From positions 98,808,400 through 98,872,399 of the forward strand of contig CM043700.1 in NCBI GenBank assembly GCA_023935145.1: DNA of 64,000 bases, read 5' to 3'. Shown here one piece after another: positions 35,590 to 45,847 of this stretch (positions are counted from its first letter, which is position 1; every line of letters begins with the position of its first letter). The position numbers and the translations under genes were made by a program. The notes beneath the pieces were generated by a model that did no database searches, had not been told where the DNA came from, and saw only the letters and a list, made by a program, of their open reading frames with translations. The stretch comes from Bretschneidera sinensis. Lineage: Eukaryota; Streptophyta; Magnoliopsida; Brassicales; Akaniaceae.

Positions 35590-37314
35590 ATGTCGATGAA
35601 TCCAGCGTCGGTTTCACAGTCTTTAGAGGACACCATTAAGGAGTACATGAAAATGACCGGCCCGTCCATCAATGCTGCCAACACATTCAATGTTGATAGC
35701 TGTTCCATCTGTGCTAGTCCTATGCATCTAGCACAGAATTGTCCATCAATGCCGGCTTGTGCCGAGTATCCCATGGAACAAATGAATGCTTTCAATGACC
35801 ATTATTGGCAATCAAATGGATCTTACTCCGAAACATACAATCCAGGGTGTTGGGACCACTTTACTTTTTTATGGACGCAGAACCAACTGAGGAATCAGGG
35901 AGGAGCCCCTTATCAAGCTCACAATCAATACCCTCCCAAATTTCCTCCGCCAGTTCCAAGTTATAGTCACTCAGCCTATCCAGCACCATTACCTGCTTAC
36001 CAAGCTCCCATTCCAACACCAGTGCCAGTTTCACTGTCACTTGAGGACACCCTTAAGGAGTACGTGAAAATGACTAGCCAATCCATGAGCGAAGTGATGA
36101 GTGCAACAATAGAAAACTCCCAAGCGATTGCCAAGCTAAAGAGTCAAATTGATCAAATCACAAGTTATGTGAGTGAAGGAGAGAAAGGAGAGTTCCCCAG
36201 TCAACCTGAGCCTAACCTAAAGGAACAGTTTGCGGTGGGAAATTCATCAACTCCTATGCATTGGCAGGAACAAGTGCAATCAACTGTCCCATACTTGTCT
36301 GGGAGACAAGTGGACAATCAAGTGGAGGAGAACCCTGCTATGCAACAAGGGCAAGAAAGTGGTAACAAGGAAAAGAGAGATGCTGAGCCATCTACAGCCA
36401 CACCTATTATTAAGGATCTCTCTAGGTCGTTTTTACCTAAAGCGCCTTACCCTGAGAGACTACAAGTGCCCAAGAAAGAAGGGAAGTCTGATGACATTAT
36501 GGAGGTAGGCTTTGCTCAGTTTGGAGAGGATTTAGACTTAGATAAGTTACTTGAGCAAGCAAATACTATTTTGGAGTTTGCTCCTCGGGAGAGTAGTAAG
36601 ACAGAGGAGACTATGGATGAATCCCGCATTGAGGACCCCCTAGAGGCATGCTTTTCTCACTTTGGAGATGACTTGGGCTTAGATAAGTTACTCGAGGAAG
36701 TGAATGCCATTTTGGAGTCTGATCCTCGAGAAAGCAATGAGACGGAGGAAACCACAACACCTGAACCCCCCAAGAAGGAACTTAAGCCTTTACCGGACAA
36801 TCTTAAGTATAAGTTCCTAGGTCCAGTAGATTCTTTACCTATAATTATAGCTTTAGATTTGGGTGATGCTCTAGAGGAGAAATTATTGGACGTCTTAAGA
36901 AAGCATAAAGAAGTTATAGGCTGGACTATTGAGGATGTCAAGGGAATCAACCCCTTATTGGTAATATACACGATACAGTGGGAGGAGAATGCTAAGCCAT
37001 CGAAGGAGCCACAAATAAAGCTCAACCCTGCTATGCAAGAGGTTGTGAGGGCAGGAGATATTAAGCTGTTAGAGGCAGGGATCATTTATCCCATCTCTGA
37101 TAGCAAGTGGGTGAGCTTGATTCAAGTCATGCCCAAACATGCTGAATTAACGATAGTGAAGAATGAGGACAATGAGTTGGTGCCAACTCGTGTTCAGTCA
37201 GGAGGGAGAGTGAGTATAGACTATCGTAAGTTGAATGCTGCCATTAGACTTGATCATTTTCCGTTCCTGTTTATTGATCAGATGGTGGAGTGCTTAGTTG
37301 GGTATGTTTATTAA
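35590..37314 (+). CDS. Chimeric gag / truncated RT ORF of Athila B
   Basis: 574 uninterrupted codons. Residues 1-30 (SVSQSLEDTIKEYMKMTG) copy a gag segment that normally lies after the zinc knuckle. Next come the knuckle CSICASPMHLAQNC (about 38-51, intact), a Pro-rich stretch, and a second SLEDTLKEYVKMT coil. An acidic segment follows twice in tandem (FGEDLDLDKLLEQANTIL and FGDDLGLDKLLEEVNAIL). The RT lead-in and first RT block (RVSIDYRKLNAA) come last, ending before the catalytic box. The capsid core, protease, catalytic RT, RNase H and integrase are absent. It could give an RNA-binding gag-like protein for trans-mobilised particles; whether it is made is unknown. Confidence 0.7.
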   Translation: MSMNPASVSQSLEDTIKEYMKMTGPSINAANTFNVDSCSICASPMHLAQNCPSMPACAEYPMEQMNAFNDHYWQSNGSYSETYNPGCWDHFTFLWTQNQLRNQGGAPYQAHNQYPPKFPPPVPSYSHSAYPAPLPAYQAPIPTPVPVSLSLEDTLKEYVKMTSQSMSEVMSATIENSQAIAKLKSQIDQITSYVSEGEKGEFPSQPEPNLKEQFAVGNSSTPMHWQEQVQSTVPYLSGRQVDNQVEENPAMQQGQESGNKEKRDAEPSTATPIIKDLSRSFLPKAPYPERLQVPKKEGKSDDIMEVGFAQFGEDLDLDKLLEQANTILEFAPRESSKTEETMDESRIEDPLEACFSHFGDDLGLDKLLEEVNAILESDPRESNETEETTTPEPPKKELKPLPDNLKYKFLGPVDSLPIIIALDLGDALEEKLLDVLRKHKEVIGWTIEDVKGINPLLVIYTIQWEENAKPSKEPQIKLNPAMQEVVRAGDIKLLEAGIIYPISDSKWVSLIQVMPKHAELTIVKNEDNELVPTRVQSGGRVSIDYRKLNAAIRLDHFPFLFIDQMVECLVGYVY

Positions 37315-37984
37315 TGTTGGGTCTGGTTGAAGACGTTAAACTTAGCGCTCATGGGAGGCACCCCACAACTTATCTTTTCTGTTTATTTATTATTTCGCAT
37401 TTTTATGATTAATATTTGTTTCCAGTATTTTTTTGTTTTCCAGTTTTTTTATTTTTCAGGGACAATGCGTACTTCAGTTCAAGTTTGGGGGTATGCTATG
37501 AGTCATACCAGTCCAGATAGTTCTCCATATCTCAGATCAGCTCTTTCCATATTAGTCACACATTGGGGTCAATGTGTAATTTAAGTTCGGGGGTATGGGA
37601 GACACATCACACACTTTGTCCTAATTTGTTATCTTTTTGTCATAAAGATAAATGCATGTTCATGTTCGTCTAAAAATTTTGGTTGTTCTGAAAAATTGTG
37701 ATGTGATTTCATTGGTGAGTTTAAAACTTTGAACACATGATCTGATGATAGAATTTAAACTTTAGTTACTTACTTTAGGCATTTTCGAGAATTCACATGT
37801 TTGATCTAATCTAACACGAGCACATCAGCACATATTTGTGTGAGGTATGACAAGTGAGTTGAATGTATATGTTTCCTTGTCTTAACTAAAACCGGATGAC
37901 TTGTTGGATAAACACTTGGGCATATATATATATATAAAAAAAAACAACTAATACTACTAATATTTATAATGATCATCATCAATA

Positions 37985-38150
37985 AACTTTTCATTGAGTA
38001 ACTGGACCTCTTGCCTCAGTAAGCAATGAGTGTTCACGTCAAAAGGTGGGAATTTTATTCATAATGATCATTGCAAAACTTTCTGCTGAGTAACTGGACC
38101 TCTTGCCTCAGTAAGCAGTGAGTGTTCATATCAAAAGGTGGAATTTTGCT
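37985..38150 (+). ncRNA. Tandem hairpin motif, Athila B 3' region
   Basis: Two copies of TGAGTAACTGGACCTCTTGC then CTCAGTAAG. UUGAG or CUGAG pairs with CUCAG. A competing 5-bp stem pairs CATTG with CAATG in copy 1 and TGCTG with CAGTG in copy 2. Confidence 0.5.
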
Positions 38151-38186
38151 TGGTAGTATTAAGGCCGGTTTAATTTCGTAGCCTGT

Positions 38187-38286
38187 TTGACTCGAGTTAG
38201 TAAGTTCTTAGGGGTGTCTTTACACCTAATGCCCTAAAACCATCTGGTTTGGGAGTCATTGACTCAACACTCGCTACATGGGTCGA
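38187..38286 (+). ncRNA. Conserved folded domain, Athila B copy
   Basis: TTGACTC (38187-38193) pairs with GGGTCGA (38280-38286), closing a domain with the hairpins GGTGTCTTTACACC and AAACCATCTGGTTT. Counterparts are at 39803-39902 and in the three C units. Confidence 0.5.
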
Positions 38287-38412
38287 TTAGAAAGCTTAAG
38301 GGAACTAAACATAGCAGAGACTCACAATAAAAGAAAGAAGAAAATAAAACTATGCCATTGATTGTTCATTCTGATGGGAAATTCTGTGAATCTTGAGACA
38401 TGGAGACATTGC

Positions 38413-38716
38413 ATAGTTGTACAAGGCACAAATGAAGAAGGCTCATGACCAGAACATTTTGAGACAATCTTTTGAGCCTAGTAAAAAAGTTCTTCTTTAC
38501 AATTCACACTTGCATCTTTTTCCTGGGAAGCTCAAATCTCGATGGACAGGCCCATTTATTATTCGGTCGGTTTTTCCTCATGGGGCCATCAAGATTAAGG
38601 ATCTAAAGAATGGTAACACTTTCAAGGTGAATGGACAGAGGCTAAAACCATTCTTGGAGTTGAGGAGTCCAGAGATTGAGACGACATTGTTGGAGGATCC
38701 TAGTTACCCAGAGTGA
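38413..38716 (+). pseudogene. Second copy of Athila A integrase tail
   Basis: 38416-38613 repeats 34000-34197 with a single difference (CAGGCCC versus CAGGCCT), then continues past the B insertion point into the true C-terminus: NTFKVNGQRLKPFLEL, ending DPSYPE and TGA at 38714-38716. It supplies the part of integrase that B separated from 34197. The duplicated 198 bp are much longer than a target duplication. Confidence 0.88.
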
Positions 38717-40318
38717 TTGTCATCTACTATGGAGAGTCTGGTTGAAGACTTTAAACTTAGCGCTTGTAGGAGGCAACCCTCATCCTTTTATTCCTTGTCA
38801 TTAGATCTTGTTGTTTGGTTTTTGTTTTTGTTGTGTTTTTCAAGACAAATGTCTACTATTCAAGTTTGGGGGAGTGTGCTCATATATCACACCCAACTTG
38901 TGCCGCCCATTCGGTCTGCAGTAGAGGAGTTCCTGGCATTGCGATCGAGCGCCCAACTTAGAGTGATCGAGCTTAGTTTCAGAAACTACCCAGACAGCAG
39001 TGAACGGTTACACATTCTGGCTGAAGACGTAAAACTTAGCGCTCATGGGAGGCACCCCACAACATATTCTTTATATATTTTTTTTATTATTTTTCATATT
39101 TCTTGTTATTGTTTATTTTTAATATTTTTTTTTGTTTTCCAGTATTACTTTAGTCTTTACTTTTTAGGGACAACGCGTACTTCAGTTCAAGTTTGGGGGT
39201 ATGCTATGAGCCATGCCAGTCCAGCTAGTTCTCCATCTTCCAGGTTAGCTCTTTCTATATTATTCACACATTTGGGACAATGTGTAATTTAAGTTTGGGG
39301 GTATGGGAGACACATTACACACACTTTATCCCAGTTTGTTGTTGTTTTTCTTCTTCGTTTTAAAGAGAAGATAAATGCATGTTCATGTTGTTTTGAAATT
39401 TTGGGTGAGTTGAACAAATATTGTGATGTGATTTCATTGGAAAGCTTAAAATCTTGAACACATGATCTGATGATAGAGTTTTAAAGTTTAGTTACTTACT
39501 TTAGGCATTTGAGAATTCACATGTTTGATCTAATTTGACACGAGCACATTAGCACATAATTGTGTGAGGTATGACATGTGATTTTAATATGTGTGTTTCC
39601 ATGGATTAGCTGATTCCGGATGACTTGTTGTATGGACACTTTGGCATAAAAAAAAATTTGCACAAAAAGAGAAAAATGCTCATCATTGATAAACTTTCCA
39701 CTGAGTAACTGGACCTCTTGCCTCAGTAAGTAGTGAGTGTTCACGTCAAAATGTGGGAATTTTAATTGGTTGCATTAAAGCTAGTTTAGTTTTGTAGCCT
39801 TTTTGACTCTAGTTAGTAAGTCCTTAAGGGTGTCTTTACACCTAACGCCCTAAAACCATTTGGTTTAGGAGTCATTGACTCAACACTCGCTACATGGGTC
39901 AATAAGAAAGCTTAAGGGAACTAAACATGGCAGAGCCTCACAATAAAAGAAAGAAGAAAATAAAACTATGCCATTGATTGTTCATTCTGATGGGAAATTC
40001 TGTGAATCTTGAGACATGGAGACATTGCACATTGGAATTATTTGGAAGCTTCATATTTATGTGCTAGTTCACTTTACACTGATTTGAGCTTGTGATGCCT
40101 TAGCCGGCCTTTTGTAAGTAATTAGATTTTAACATTTCTATTCATTGCGAAGATGAGTTTATTTTTTTAAGCTTGCTTATGAATGAATATCATGGTTTTG
40201 TGTGATATTTAAATTTTTGGATACCACGAAAGATGGATTTATCTTTGTGTTCTTTGTTTTTCATTTATTTTTTAGTTTTATATTGCTAAGGGACTAGTAA
40301 TATGTAACTTTGGAGGTG
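38717..40318 (+). other. 3' non-coding region of Athila A
   Basis: Starts with TTTAAACTTAGCGCTTGTAGG, the post-pol motif common to Athila, repeated in variant form at 39027-39062. AAGTTTGGGGG modules occur near 38861, 39189 and 39290. The degenerate polypurine tract AACTTTGGAGGTG directly precedes the LTR. One CTGAGTAACTGG hairpin lies at about 39690-39760. A plus frame at 38717-39292 follows the pol stop and is low-complexity. Confidence 0.7.
39803..39902 (+). ncRNA. Conserved folded domain, Athila A copy
   Basis: TTGACTC (39803-39809) pairs with GGGTCAA (39896-39902). Inner hairpins GGTGTCTTTACACC and AAACCATTTGGTTT are intact, and GAGTCATTGACTC can form a third. Confidence 0.5.
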
Positions 40319-41440
40319 TGATAAGTGCTTAAATATCAATATTTAAGCCCTGTAATTTATATTTGTTAAGCTCTTAATTTGTGTTATTTCATCATATTTT
40401 ATCTTCTTTCCGTGTTTACTGTGTTTTTCTAGGTTTTTGGAGCATTATGGAATTATCTGGCTTAAAGAGAAAAATGTGAAGGCTTAAATCCCACATCCCA
40501 CATCGGTTGGAAACACATTCTACATTCCACATACCACATCGGTTGGAAACACATTGCACTCATGGAGTTTCCCTATAAAAGCCCCATTTCACTTCATCTT
40601 CAGCTGTGTGGATCTTGAAGGCTTTGCTATCAAGGGGGGAGAGCGTCGCACAGCAAAAACAAAAAGAAGAAAAAACAAAGAGAGAAGCTGCAAGTGTAAT
40701 TTCTCTCTTAATGTATTTTCAGCTTTAATTTATTTCTTTTGTGTTTTAAAGTTTAATGTTTAGCACTTTAATTGTGAAATTTATTTTCATAATCATGAGA
40801 GGCTAAAATCTTCATCTAAGGTTGAAAATGAAGCCTCGTCATTGATTAACATTATATTTTCATATATGTTCGTAAAATTATGACATTTTTGTATTGACGT
40901 TCTATTTCAGTTCAATTGTTTGAGTAAATTCTTATGATTGATTGTTTTATTTATAAAAGGTTCAAATTGGATATTTGATGTGTTTCATCCGACAGATACA
41001 TCGAATCATTCAAATTAAATTGGATATCCACTGTGATTTGTAAATTAAACGGATACATTAGATGATTTGATTTAATTAGGGTATTCGTTGTGATTTGTAT
41101 ATCGATGGATTCATGGATTTATTTGATAAATTACTTTTATATAGAACACACATAGGATATAATTGCTTGTCGGTTGTATGAACAAAAATCATGAAAATAT
41201 ATGCTTTAATTTGGTGGGGTGGATTCAGAAACCTTAGTGCTTTTATCGTTTATTTTAAATCAATTTAGTTTAGTTTATATTCTTTGCATGACACAGTTCG
41301 AAATTTGGAACTCGGTTAAAATAGGTTTAGTTTAGATAAAAATCTATTTTCACGACACAATTCCCTGTGGATTTGACCTCGCACTTGCACACACTATATT
41401 ACAAACGACTTGTGCGCTTACAAGTAATTTAAAACTCACA
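40319..41440 (+). repeat. 3' LTR of Athila A
   Basis: 1122 bp, TGATAAGTGC...AAAACTCACA, partner of 27178-28302 with scattered substitutions. The sequence after it resumes chromovirus G RT without a gap. Confidence 0.9.
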
Positions 41441-42600
41441 AAGCCCATGTAGTGTTTGTGAAGAAGAAAGATTGAGCGATGAGATTGTGTATAGACTACA
41501 GATAGTTGAATAAGATAACTATTAAGAACAAATATCCTTTACCCATGATAAATGATTTATTTGAGAAGTTGTATGGAACAAGGGTATTTTCAAAAATAGA
41601 CATGAGATTAGGTTATCATCAATTGAAGATAGAGAAGGGAGACGTGTCTAAGATTGCTTTTAGGACACCTTGTGGTCATAAGTTTCTTATGATGTCATTT
41701 GGATTGACTAACGCTTCAGTAGCATTCATGGACTTGATGAATAAAATGTTTAAACCATTTCTTTATAATCTTGTGGTTGTGTTCATTGATAACATCTTGG
41801 TGTATTCTAAGACTAAGGAAGAGCATGTAAAACATTTAGAAATTGTGTTGAAGATTTTGATGAAAGTGAGATTATATGCTAGAATTTTCTAAATGTGAAT
41901 TTTGGCTGAATGAGATAACTTTCTTAGGGCATGTAATATCTGGAAATGGTATAACAGTTGATCCACAAACAGGTAGAGGCAATGCCAAGTTGGGAGAGAC
42001 CAACTAATGTGACTGAGATTATAATCTTCTTGGGGTTAGCTGGTTATTATAAAAGATTCTTTCAGAATTTTTCTATTATTGTAGTACTATTGACTAGACT
42101 GACCAGAAAAGAGGTAAGATTTGTGTGGTGTGAAAGTGTAGGAAAATTTTCAATTACTAAAGGAGAAATTGACTACAGCTCCAGTATTGGTGCTTCCTTC
42201 TGGTGATGAAGGATTTGCGGTGTGCAGTGATGCATCGCATCAATGGTTGGGATCTATGTTGATGTAACATGGGAAAGCTGTAGCCTATACTTCTAGGCAA
42301 ATGAAGAATCATGATAGAAATCACCCCACCCATAGCTCAGAGTTGGCTTCCATAGTGATTACTTTAAAGATTGAAGACATCATCTGTATGAAGCCACTTG
42401 TGAGATATTCATTTATCATAAGAGTTTGACATACTTACCTACCCAGAGAGAGTTGAATTTGAGGTAAAGATGGTGGATAGAGTTGATTAGTGACTATGAT
42501 TTTACAATTCACTATCATCTAGAAAAGACAAAGGTGGTAGCTGATGCATTGAGTAGAAAATCTACAAGAAGATTGACTGCTATTGAAAGTCATGATGTGT
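41441..42600 (+). pseudogene. Chromovirus G RT (rest) and RNase H
   Basis: Continues from 27177. 41506-41892 reads [36 protein letters not shown] and [11 protein letters not shown], with the catalytic box as FIDNILVYS instead of FIDD: the second Asp is Asn. The thumb at 41958-42206 has GLAGYYKRFFQNFS. RNase H in broken frames: AVCSDASHQWLG, AYTSRQMKNHDRN, and VVADALSRKS near 42535-42560. Several stops (41468, 41501, 42266, 42374). Confidence 0.88.
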
Positions 42601-42779
42601 AATTGATGATAGATTAAGAAAGATAAGAATGAAGTTGAATATCAGTGATAGAGGATCATTGTTAACAAATATGGTTGTATAGTCATCCATAGTAAAATGC
42701 TTGTTAGAGATGCAAGGTAGAGATGAAGAGATAGAAAAGATTAAGCATTGAGTGGTTACTAGAAAGTAATATGAGTTCA

Positions 42780-44150
42780 AAATTTGAAATGAGGGTATTT
42801 TGGTATTGGAACATAGGATTTGTGTTCCCAATGATACGGAGTTGAGAAAGAAGATATTGAGAGAGGTACATGATGATGTATATTTGATGCACCGGAGTAA
42901 CAACAAGATGTATAGAGGATTGAGACAGAATTACTGGTGGTCAGGATTGATGAGGGATGTTGCTGAATATATTTCTAGATGTTTAATTTGTCCGTAAGTG
43001 AAGTTAGAGAATAAACATCCGGGAGGCTTACTACAACCTCTTCCTGTGCTTGAATGACCATAGAAAAAAAATGTGAGTATGGATTTTGTTTATGGATTTT
43101 CCCATACTCAGAGAGGTCACGATACAGTGTAAGTGATAGTAGATAGACTTTTTAAGTCATTCCAATTTCTTCCAATTAAAACTAAATGGAATCATAAAAA
43201 GTTAGTTGAACTGTATGTAGCTGAGATTGTGAGATGGTATGGAGTACTATTGAGCATAGTGTCATTTAGAGGTGCTAGATTTACATCATAGTTTTGGAGA
43301 GGCTTTCAGAAAGCTATGTGTACACAGTTGCAGTTTATTACAACTTTTCATCTTCAAACAGTTGAACAGACAAAAAGGATTATTAGAATACTAGAAGATA
43401 TGTTAAGGGCAAATGTGATGAGTTTCTCAGTAAGTTGGGATGCTTACTTGCCATTGATGGAATCTGCTTATAATAATCAACATCAATTTAGTAATGGAAT
43501 GGCACCGATTGAGACATTGTGTGGTAGGAGGTGTAGAACTCCTATATGTTGGGAAGAAATGGGAGAGAGAAATATATTTGATCCATAAATTATTGAGTTA
43601 ACAACTGAGAGGATCAGACTAGTTAGAGAAAACCTTAAAGCAGCACAGAGTAGATCGAATAACTATGCTGATAATAGAAGAAGATCTCTCGAGTTTCAAA
43701 TAGGTGGTTGGGTGTATTTAAAAATATCTCCATAAAAAGGTGTATTAAGATTTAAACAAGAAAGAAAAGTTGAGTCCGTGGTATATGGGACCCTATGAGG
43801 TTGTTGAGAAAGTTGGGCTAGTCGCGCATAGCCTGGAATTGCCTCCAAAGTTGAAGCAGTTACACAATGTGTTTCATGTTTCACTTTTGAGAAAGTGTTT
43901 ACATGATGAATCTCATAATATTTCGATCCAAGCTATATAAATTAAGGAAGGTTTGACTTTTGTACAAGTACCAATGAGAAATTTAGACAGAAAGGAACAA
44001 ACTTTGTGTAATAAAGTAATTCCAGTAGTTCAAGTTCTGTGGCGGAACAAAGATATTAAAAAAATTAAGTGAGAACGTGAAGCAACAATGAAGAAATATT
44101 ATCCACAGTTGTTTCTTGAGTTAGGTAAGGAAATTTCGAGGACAAAATTT
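42780..44150 (+). pseudogene. Chromovirus G integrase with chromodomain-like tail
   Basis: The zinc domain at 42800-42997 has HDDVYLMHRSNNKMY and CLICP. The first catalytic Asp is in SMDFVYGF. The second site reads VSFRGARF, where the family has SDRDPRF, so Asp is lost. The Glu site reads VEQTKRIIR where the family has GQTER, so Glu is Lys. The tail (about 43970-44110) has LDRKEQTLCNKVIPVVQVLW and KKYYPQLF, resembling the Tekay/Del chromodomain that guides integration into heterochromatin. Many stops. Confidence 0.82.
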
Positions 44151-44154
44151 TTAT

Positions 44155-44168
44155 AAGGTGGGTAGAAT
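44155..44168 (+). promoter_or_regulatory. Polypurine tract of chromovirus G
   Basis: AAGGTGGGTAGAAT directly precedes the 3' LTR start TGTAATACCC at 44169. Confidence 0.7.
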
Positions 44169-44620
44169 TGTAATACCCATGCTCTTAGAGTATGGGTAAA
44201 GAAGTAATTTGATAAATATGACATGAAATTAAAATAATATATATGTGAAAGATTTATTATTGAATAAAATAATTCTTTTGAAAATGAAAAAAAAACTGGA
44301 CACGTGGGGGCGTAGTTACAAAGAAAAAGGAAAATAAAAAAAGAAAGAAAAAAAGAAGACGATGGAACGTCCATGTAAGAAAAAGGAAAAGAAAAAAAAA
44401 GAGAAAAAAATAAAAAATAAAAAAATATCCAAGGGCGGTAAGAAGAAAAAAAAGAAAAAAAATAATAAAATAAAAAATGAAATGTCTAGGGGCAGTAATA
44501 AAGAAAAAAAAAACGTGGACAACACTTAGAGTCTAGGTGTTGTCACAAAGGCATGCAATTTCTCGCATGTGAAACAATTGTCAAATTTCCTACGAAATAA
44601 TAGGAACAGAGACATGCAAC

Positions 44621-44661
<41 letters not shown>

Positions 44662-44781
44662 ATATATATATATAGTTTTGTTTATTTTATTTAAATCTTA
44701 CCAAATCCTGTTTGATTTTCTTCTTTCTTCGATACAAATTTGTCTATTTCTTTCAACACTTGGGGACTGAAAAAGAAAGTG
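44169..44781 (+). repeat. 3' LTR of chromovirus G, interrupted
   Basis: The first 613 bp of the LTR, aligned with 22975 onward. The T run is 29 nt here against 19 nt in the 5' LTR. It stops where copia E begins (44782). Confidence 0.88.
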
Positions 44782-45365
44782 ATAAGGACTAAGTGTTTCC
44801 CTGGAATTTTCCCCAAGAAAATTCCAATTATAAAGCCCTTGAATCCTCAATCTATACTACTCTCTCTCTAAACAATCAGCCATTCTTGAATGAGATCTAT
44901 TCTGGTGCCTCTCTTGTGTTTTATGTCTTTGCACTCTCACACTTGCACTTGAATTCTCTTGTATGGTGATCTTATATCTTGTGTCATATGATTGAAGCTA
45001 GATGACCCTTTATATAGTGCACCAACTTCTTGAACCAATCTTGAAGTCAATCTCAATCCTTAGATCTTGAAGACAATCAATCATAGTCCTCTAACAAGTC
45101 TAAGTGATCCTGTGTGTTTTAATCAAGCCCCACGCATCAGGAGAAGAGTGCTGAAAAATGGCCTCAGGTGTGCCTAGAGTCGTGGCCCAAAACAGGGCAG
45201 GCCGCGGCTCAAAACAGGGCACACCATCTCCAGCTGCTGGGGGCTGCGGCACAGCCTGGAAGGGGGAGCTTCTGGAGTTGCTGCAGGCCGCAGTGCACAC
45301 CTCCAAGCCTGATGCTGTTGAACCTTCATTCTTCAACCTGTTTAATCCTTAGACAAATACCAACA
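44782..45365 (-). repeat. 3' LTR of copia E
   Basis: Reads TGTTGGTATTTGTC...CCTTATCA on the minus strand. It shares with the D LTR the start (CTAAGGATTAAACA), the promoter block CACTATATAAAGGGTCA (TATA near 45009-45016) and AGTGTGAGAGTGCAAAGACA. The last ~80 bp differ from D. Confidence 0.82.
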
Positions 45366-45847
45366 ATCTCTACCTTTGTCTAAGCGATTAAACCTGAACC
45401 CATTGTGCAGAGATCTCAAGATCCAAACTCAACTTGAGTCACCATATCAACAGACTCAAATCCTAAGAAGTCCAAGGCAATGATTGAACTTGCTTAGAGG
45501 TAGAACCTTAGTACCTAAATCTACAGGATTTTCTTCCGTGACCACCTTGTCCACATGAATGCATCATTCCGTAACATTTTCCTGAATGAAATGGTACTGA
45601 TCATCCATATGCTTTGTCCTCTCATGGAACACCGGATTCTTGCACAAATGCAACGCACTTTGGCTATCCGAACACACCATCACCTACTCTTTCAGGACCT
45701 TCAACTCCTCCAACAACCCTTTGCACCACATAACCTCATTGATGGCTTCCGTTGCAGCTATGTACTCAGCCTCGGTTGTTGAGAGTGCTACTACCGGCTG
45801 CAACTGAGCCTTCCAACTTATACAACATCCATTTAAGTTGAAGAATT
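45366..45847 (-). pseudogene. Copia E RNase H, C-terminal part
   Basis: Minus-strand reading gives [40 protein letters not shown] and FHERTKHMD, standard copia RNase H blocks, with stops at about 45690 and 45570. It continues the N-terminal part at 58878; array C separates them. Confidence 0.85.

Larger units (their letters stand above)
34198..38412 (+). mobile_element. Athila element B, non-autonomous, 3' LTR missing
   Basis: A 1282-bp 5' LTR, a primer site, one 574-codon gag-like ORF fused to the first part of RT, and a 3' non-coding region. No RNase H, integrase or 3' LTR. Sequence breaks at about 38412 inside the 3' non-coding region, within GACATTGCA, and continues with a second copy of A's integrase tail. 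B is inserted at AATGG in A. Confidence 0.85.
37315..38412 (+). other. 3' non-coding region of Athila B
   Basis: Contains GAAGACGTTAAACTTAGCGC followed by TCATGGGAGGCACCCCAC (just after the ORF), two AAGTTxGGGGGTA modules (37484-37495 and 37578-37597), the tandem CTGAGTAACTGG hairpin pair (about 37985-38150) and the 100-nt folded domain (38187-38286). Same order as in A and C. Confidence 0.75.
27178..41440 (+). mobile_element. Athila element A (Ty3/gypsy), with nested element B
   Basis: LTRs at 27178-28302 and 40319-41440 start TGATAAGTGC and end ACA. The primer site (28308-28325) is the Athila tRNA-Asp type. Order: LTR, gag, protease, RT, RNase H, integrase, long 3' non-coding region, LTR. 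It sits in the RT gene of chromovirus G. The flanks GAGCT (27173-27177) and AAGCC (41441-41445) fit a GAGCC target duplication altered by one transition on each side. Element B interrupts integrase at 34198. Stops and frameshifts occur in all genes. Confidence 0.9.
22975..44781 (+). mobile_element. Chromovirus G (Tekay/Del-like Ty3/gypsy), interrupted
   Basis: A plus-strand element with LTRs starting TGTAATACCC, a long 2245-bp 5' LTR, a Met-tRNA-type primer site, gag, protease, RT, RNase H, integrase and a C-terminal chromodomain-like segment. It is interrupted in RT by Athila A (27178-41440). Its 3' LTR is cut after 613 bp by copia E at 44782; the remaining ~1.6 kb should lie past the right window edge. 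It is inserted in copia F. Stops in every domain and lost integrase residues show it is old. Confidence 0.88.

Noticed and set aside
34000..38613. The 198-bp repeat around element B as a target-site duplication
   Set aside because: Ty3/gypsy insertions duplicate 4-6 bp. B lacks a 3' LTR, so a later rearrangement is required.
38717..39292. 191-codon frame after the Athila A pol stop
   Set aside because: The DNA matches conserved non-coding 3' motifs shared with B and C, where this frame is not open. Composition is low-complexity.
45100..45383. Plus and minus frames around 45100-45380
   Set aside because: They lie within the copia E LTR and show no conserved domain.
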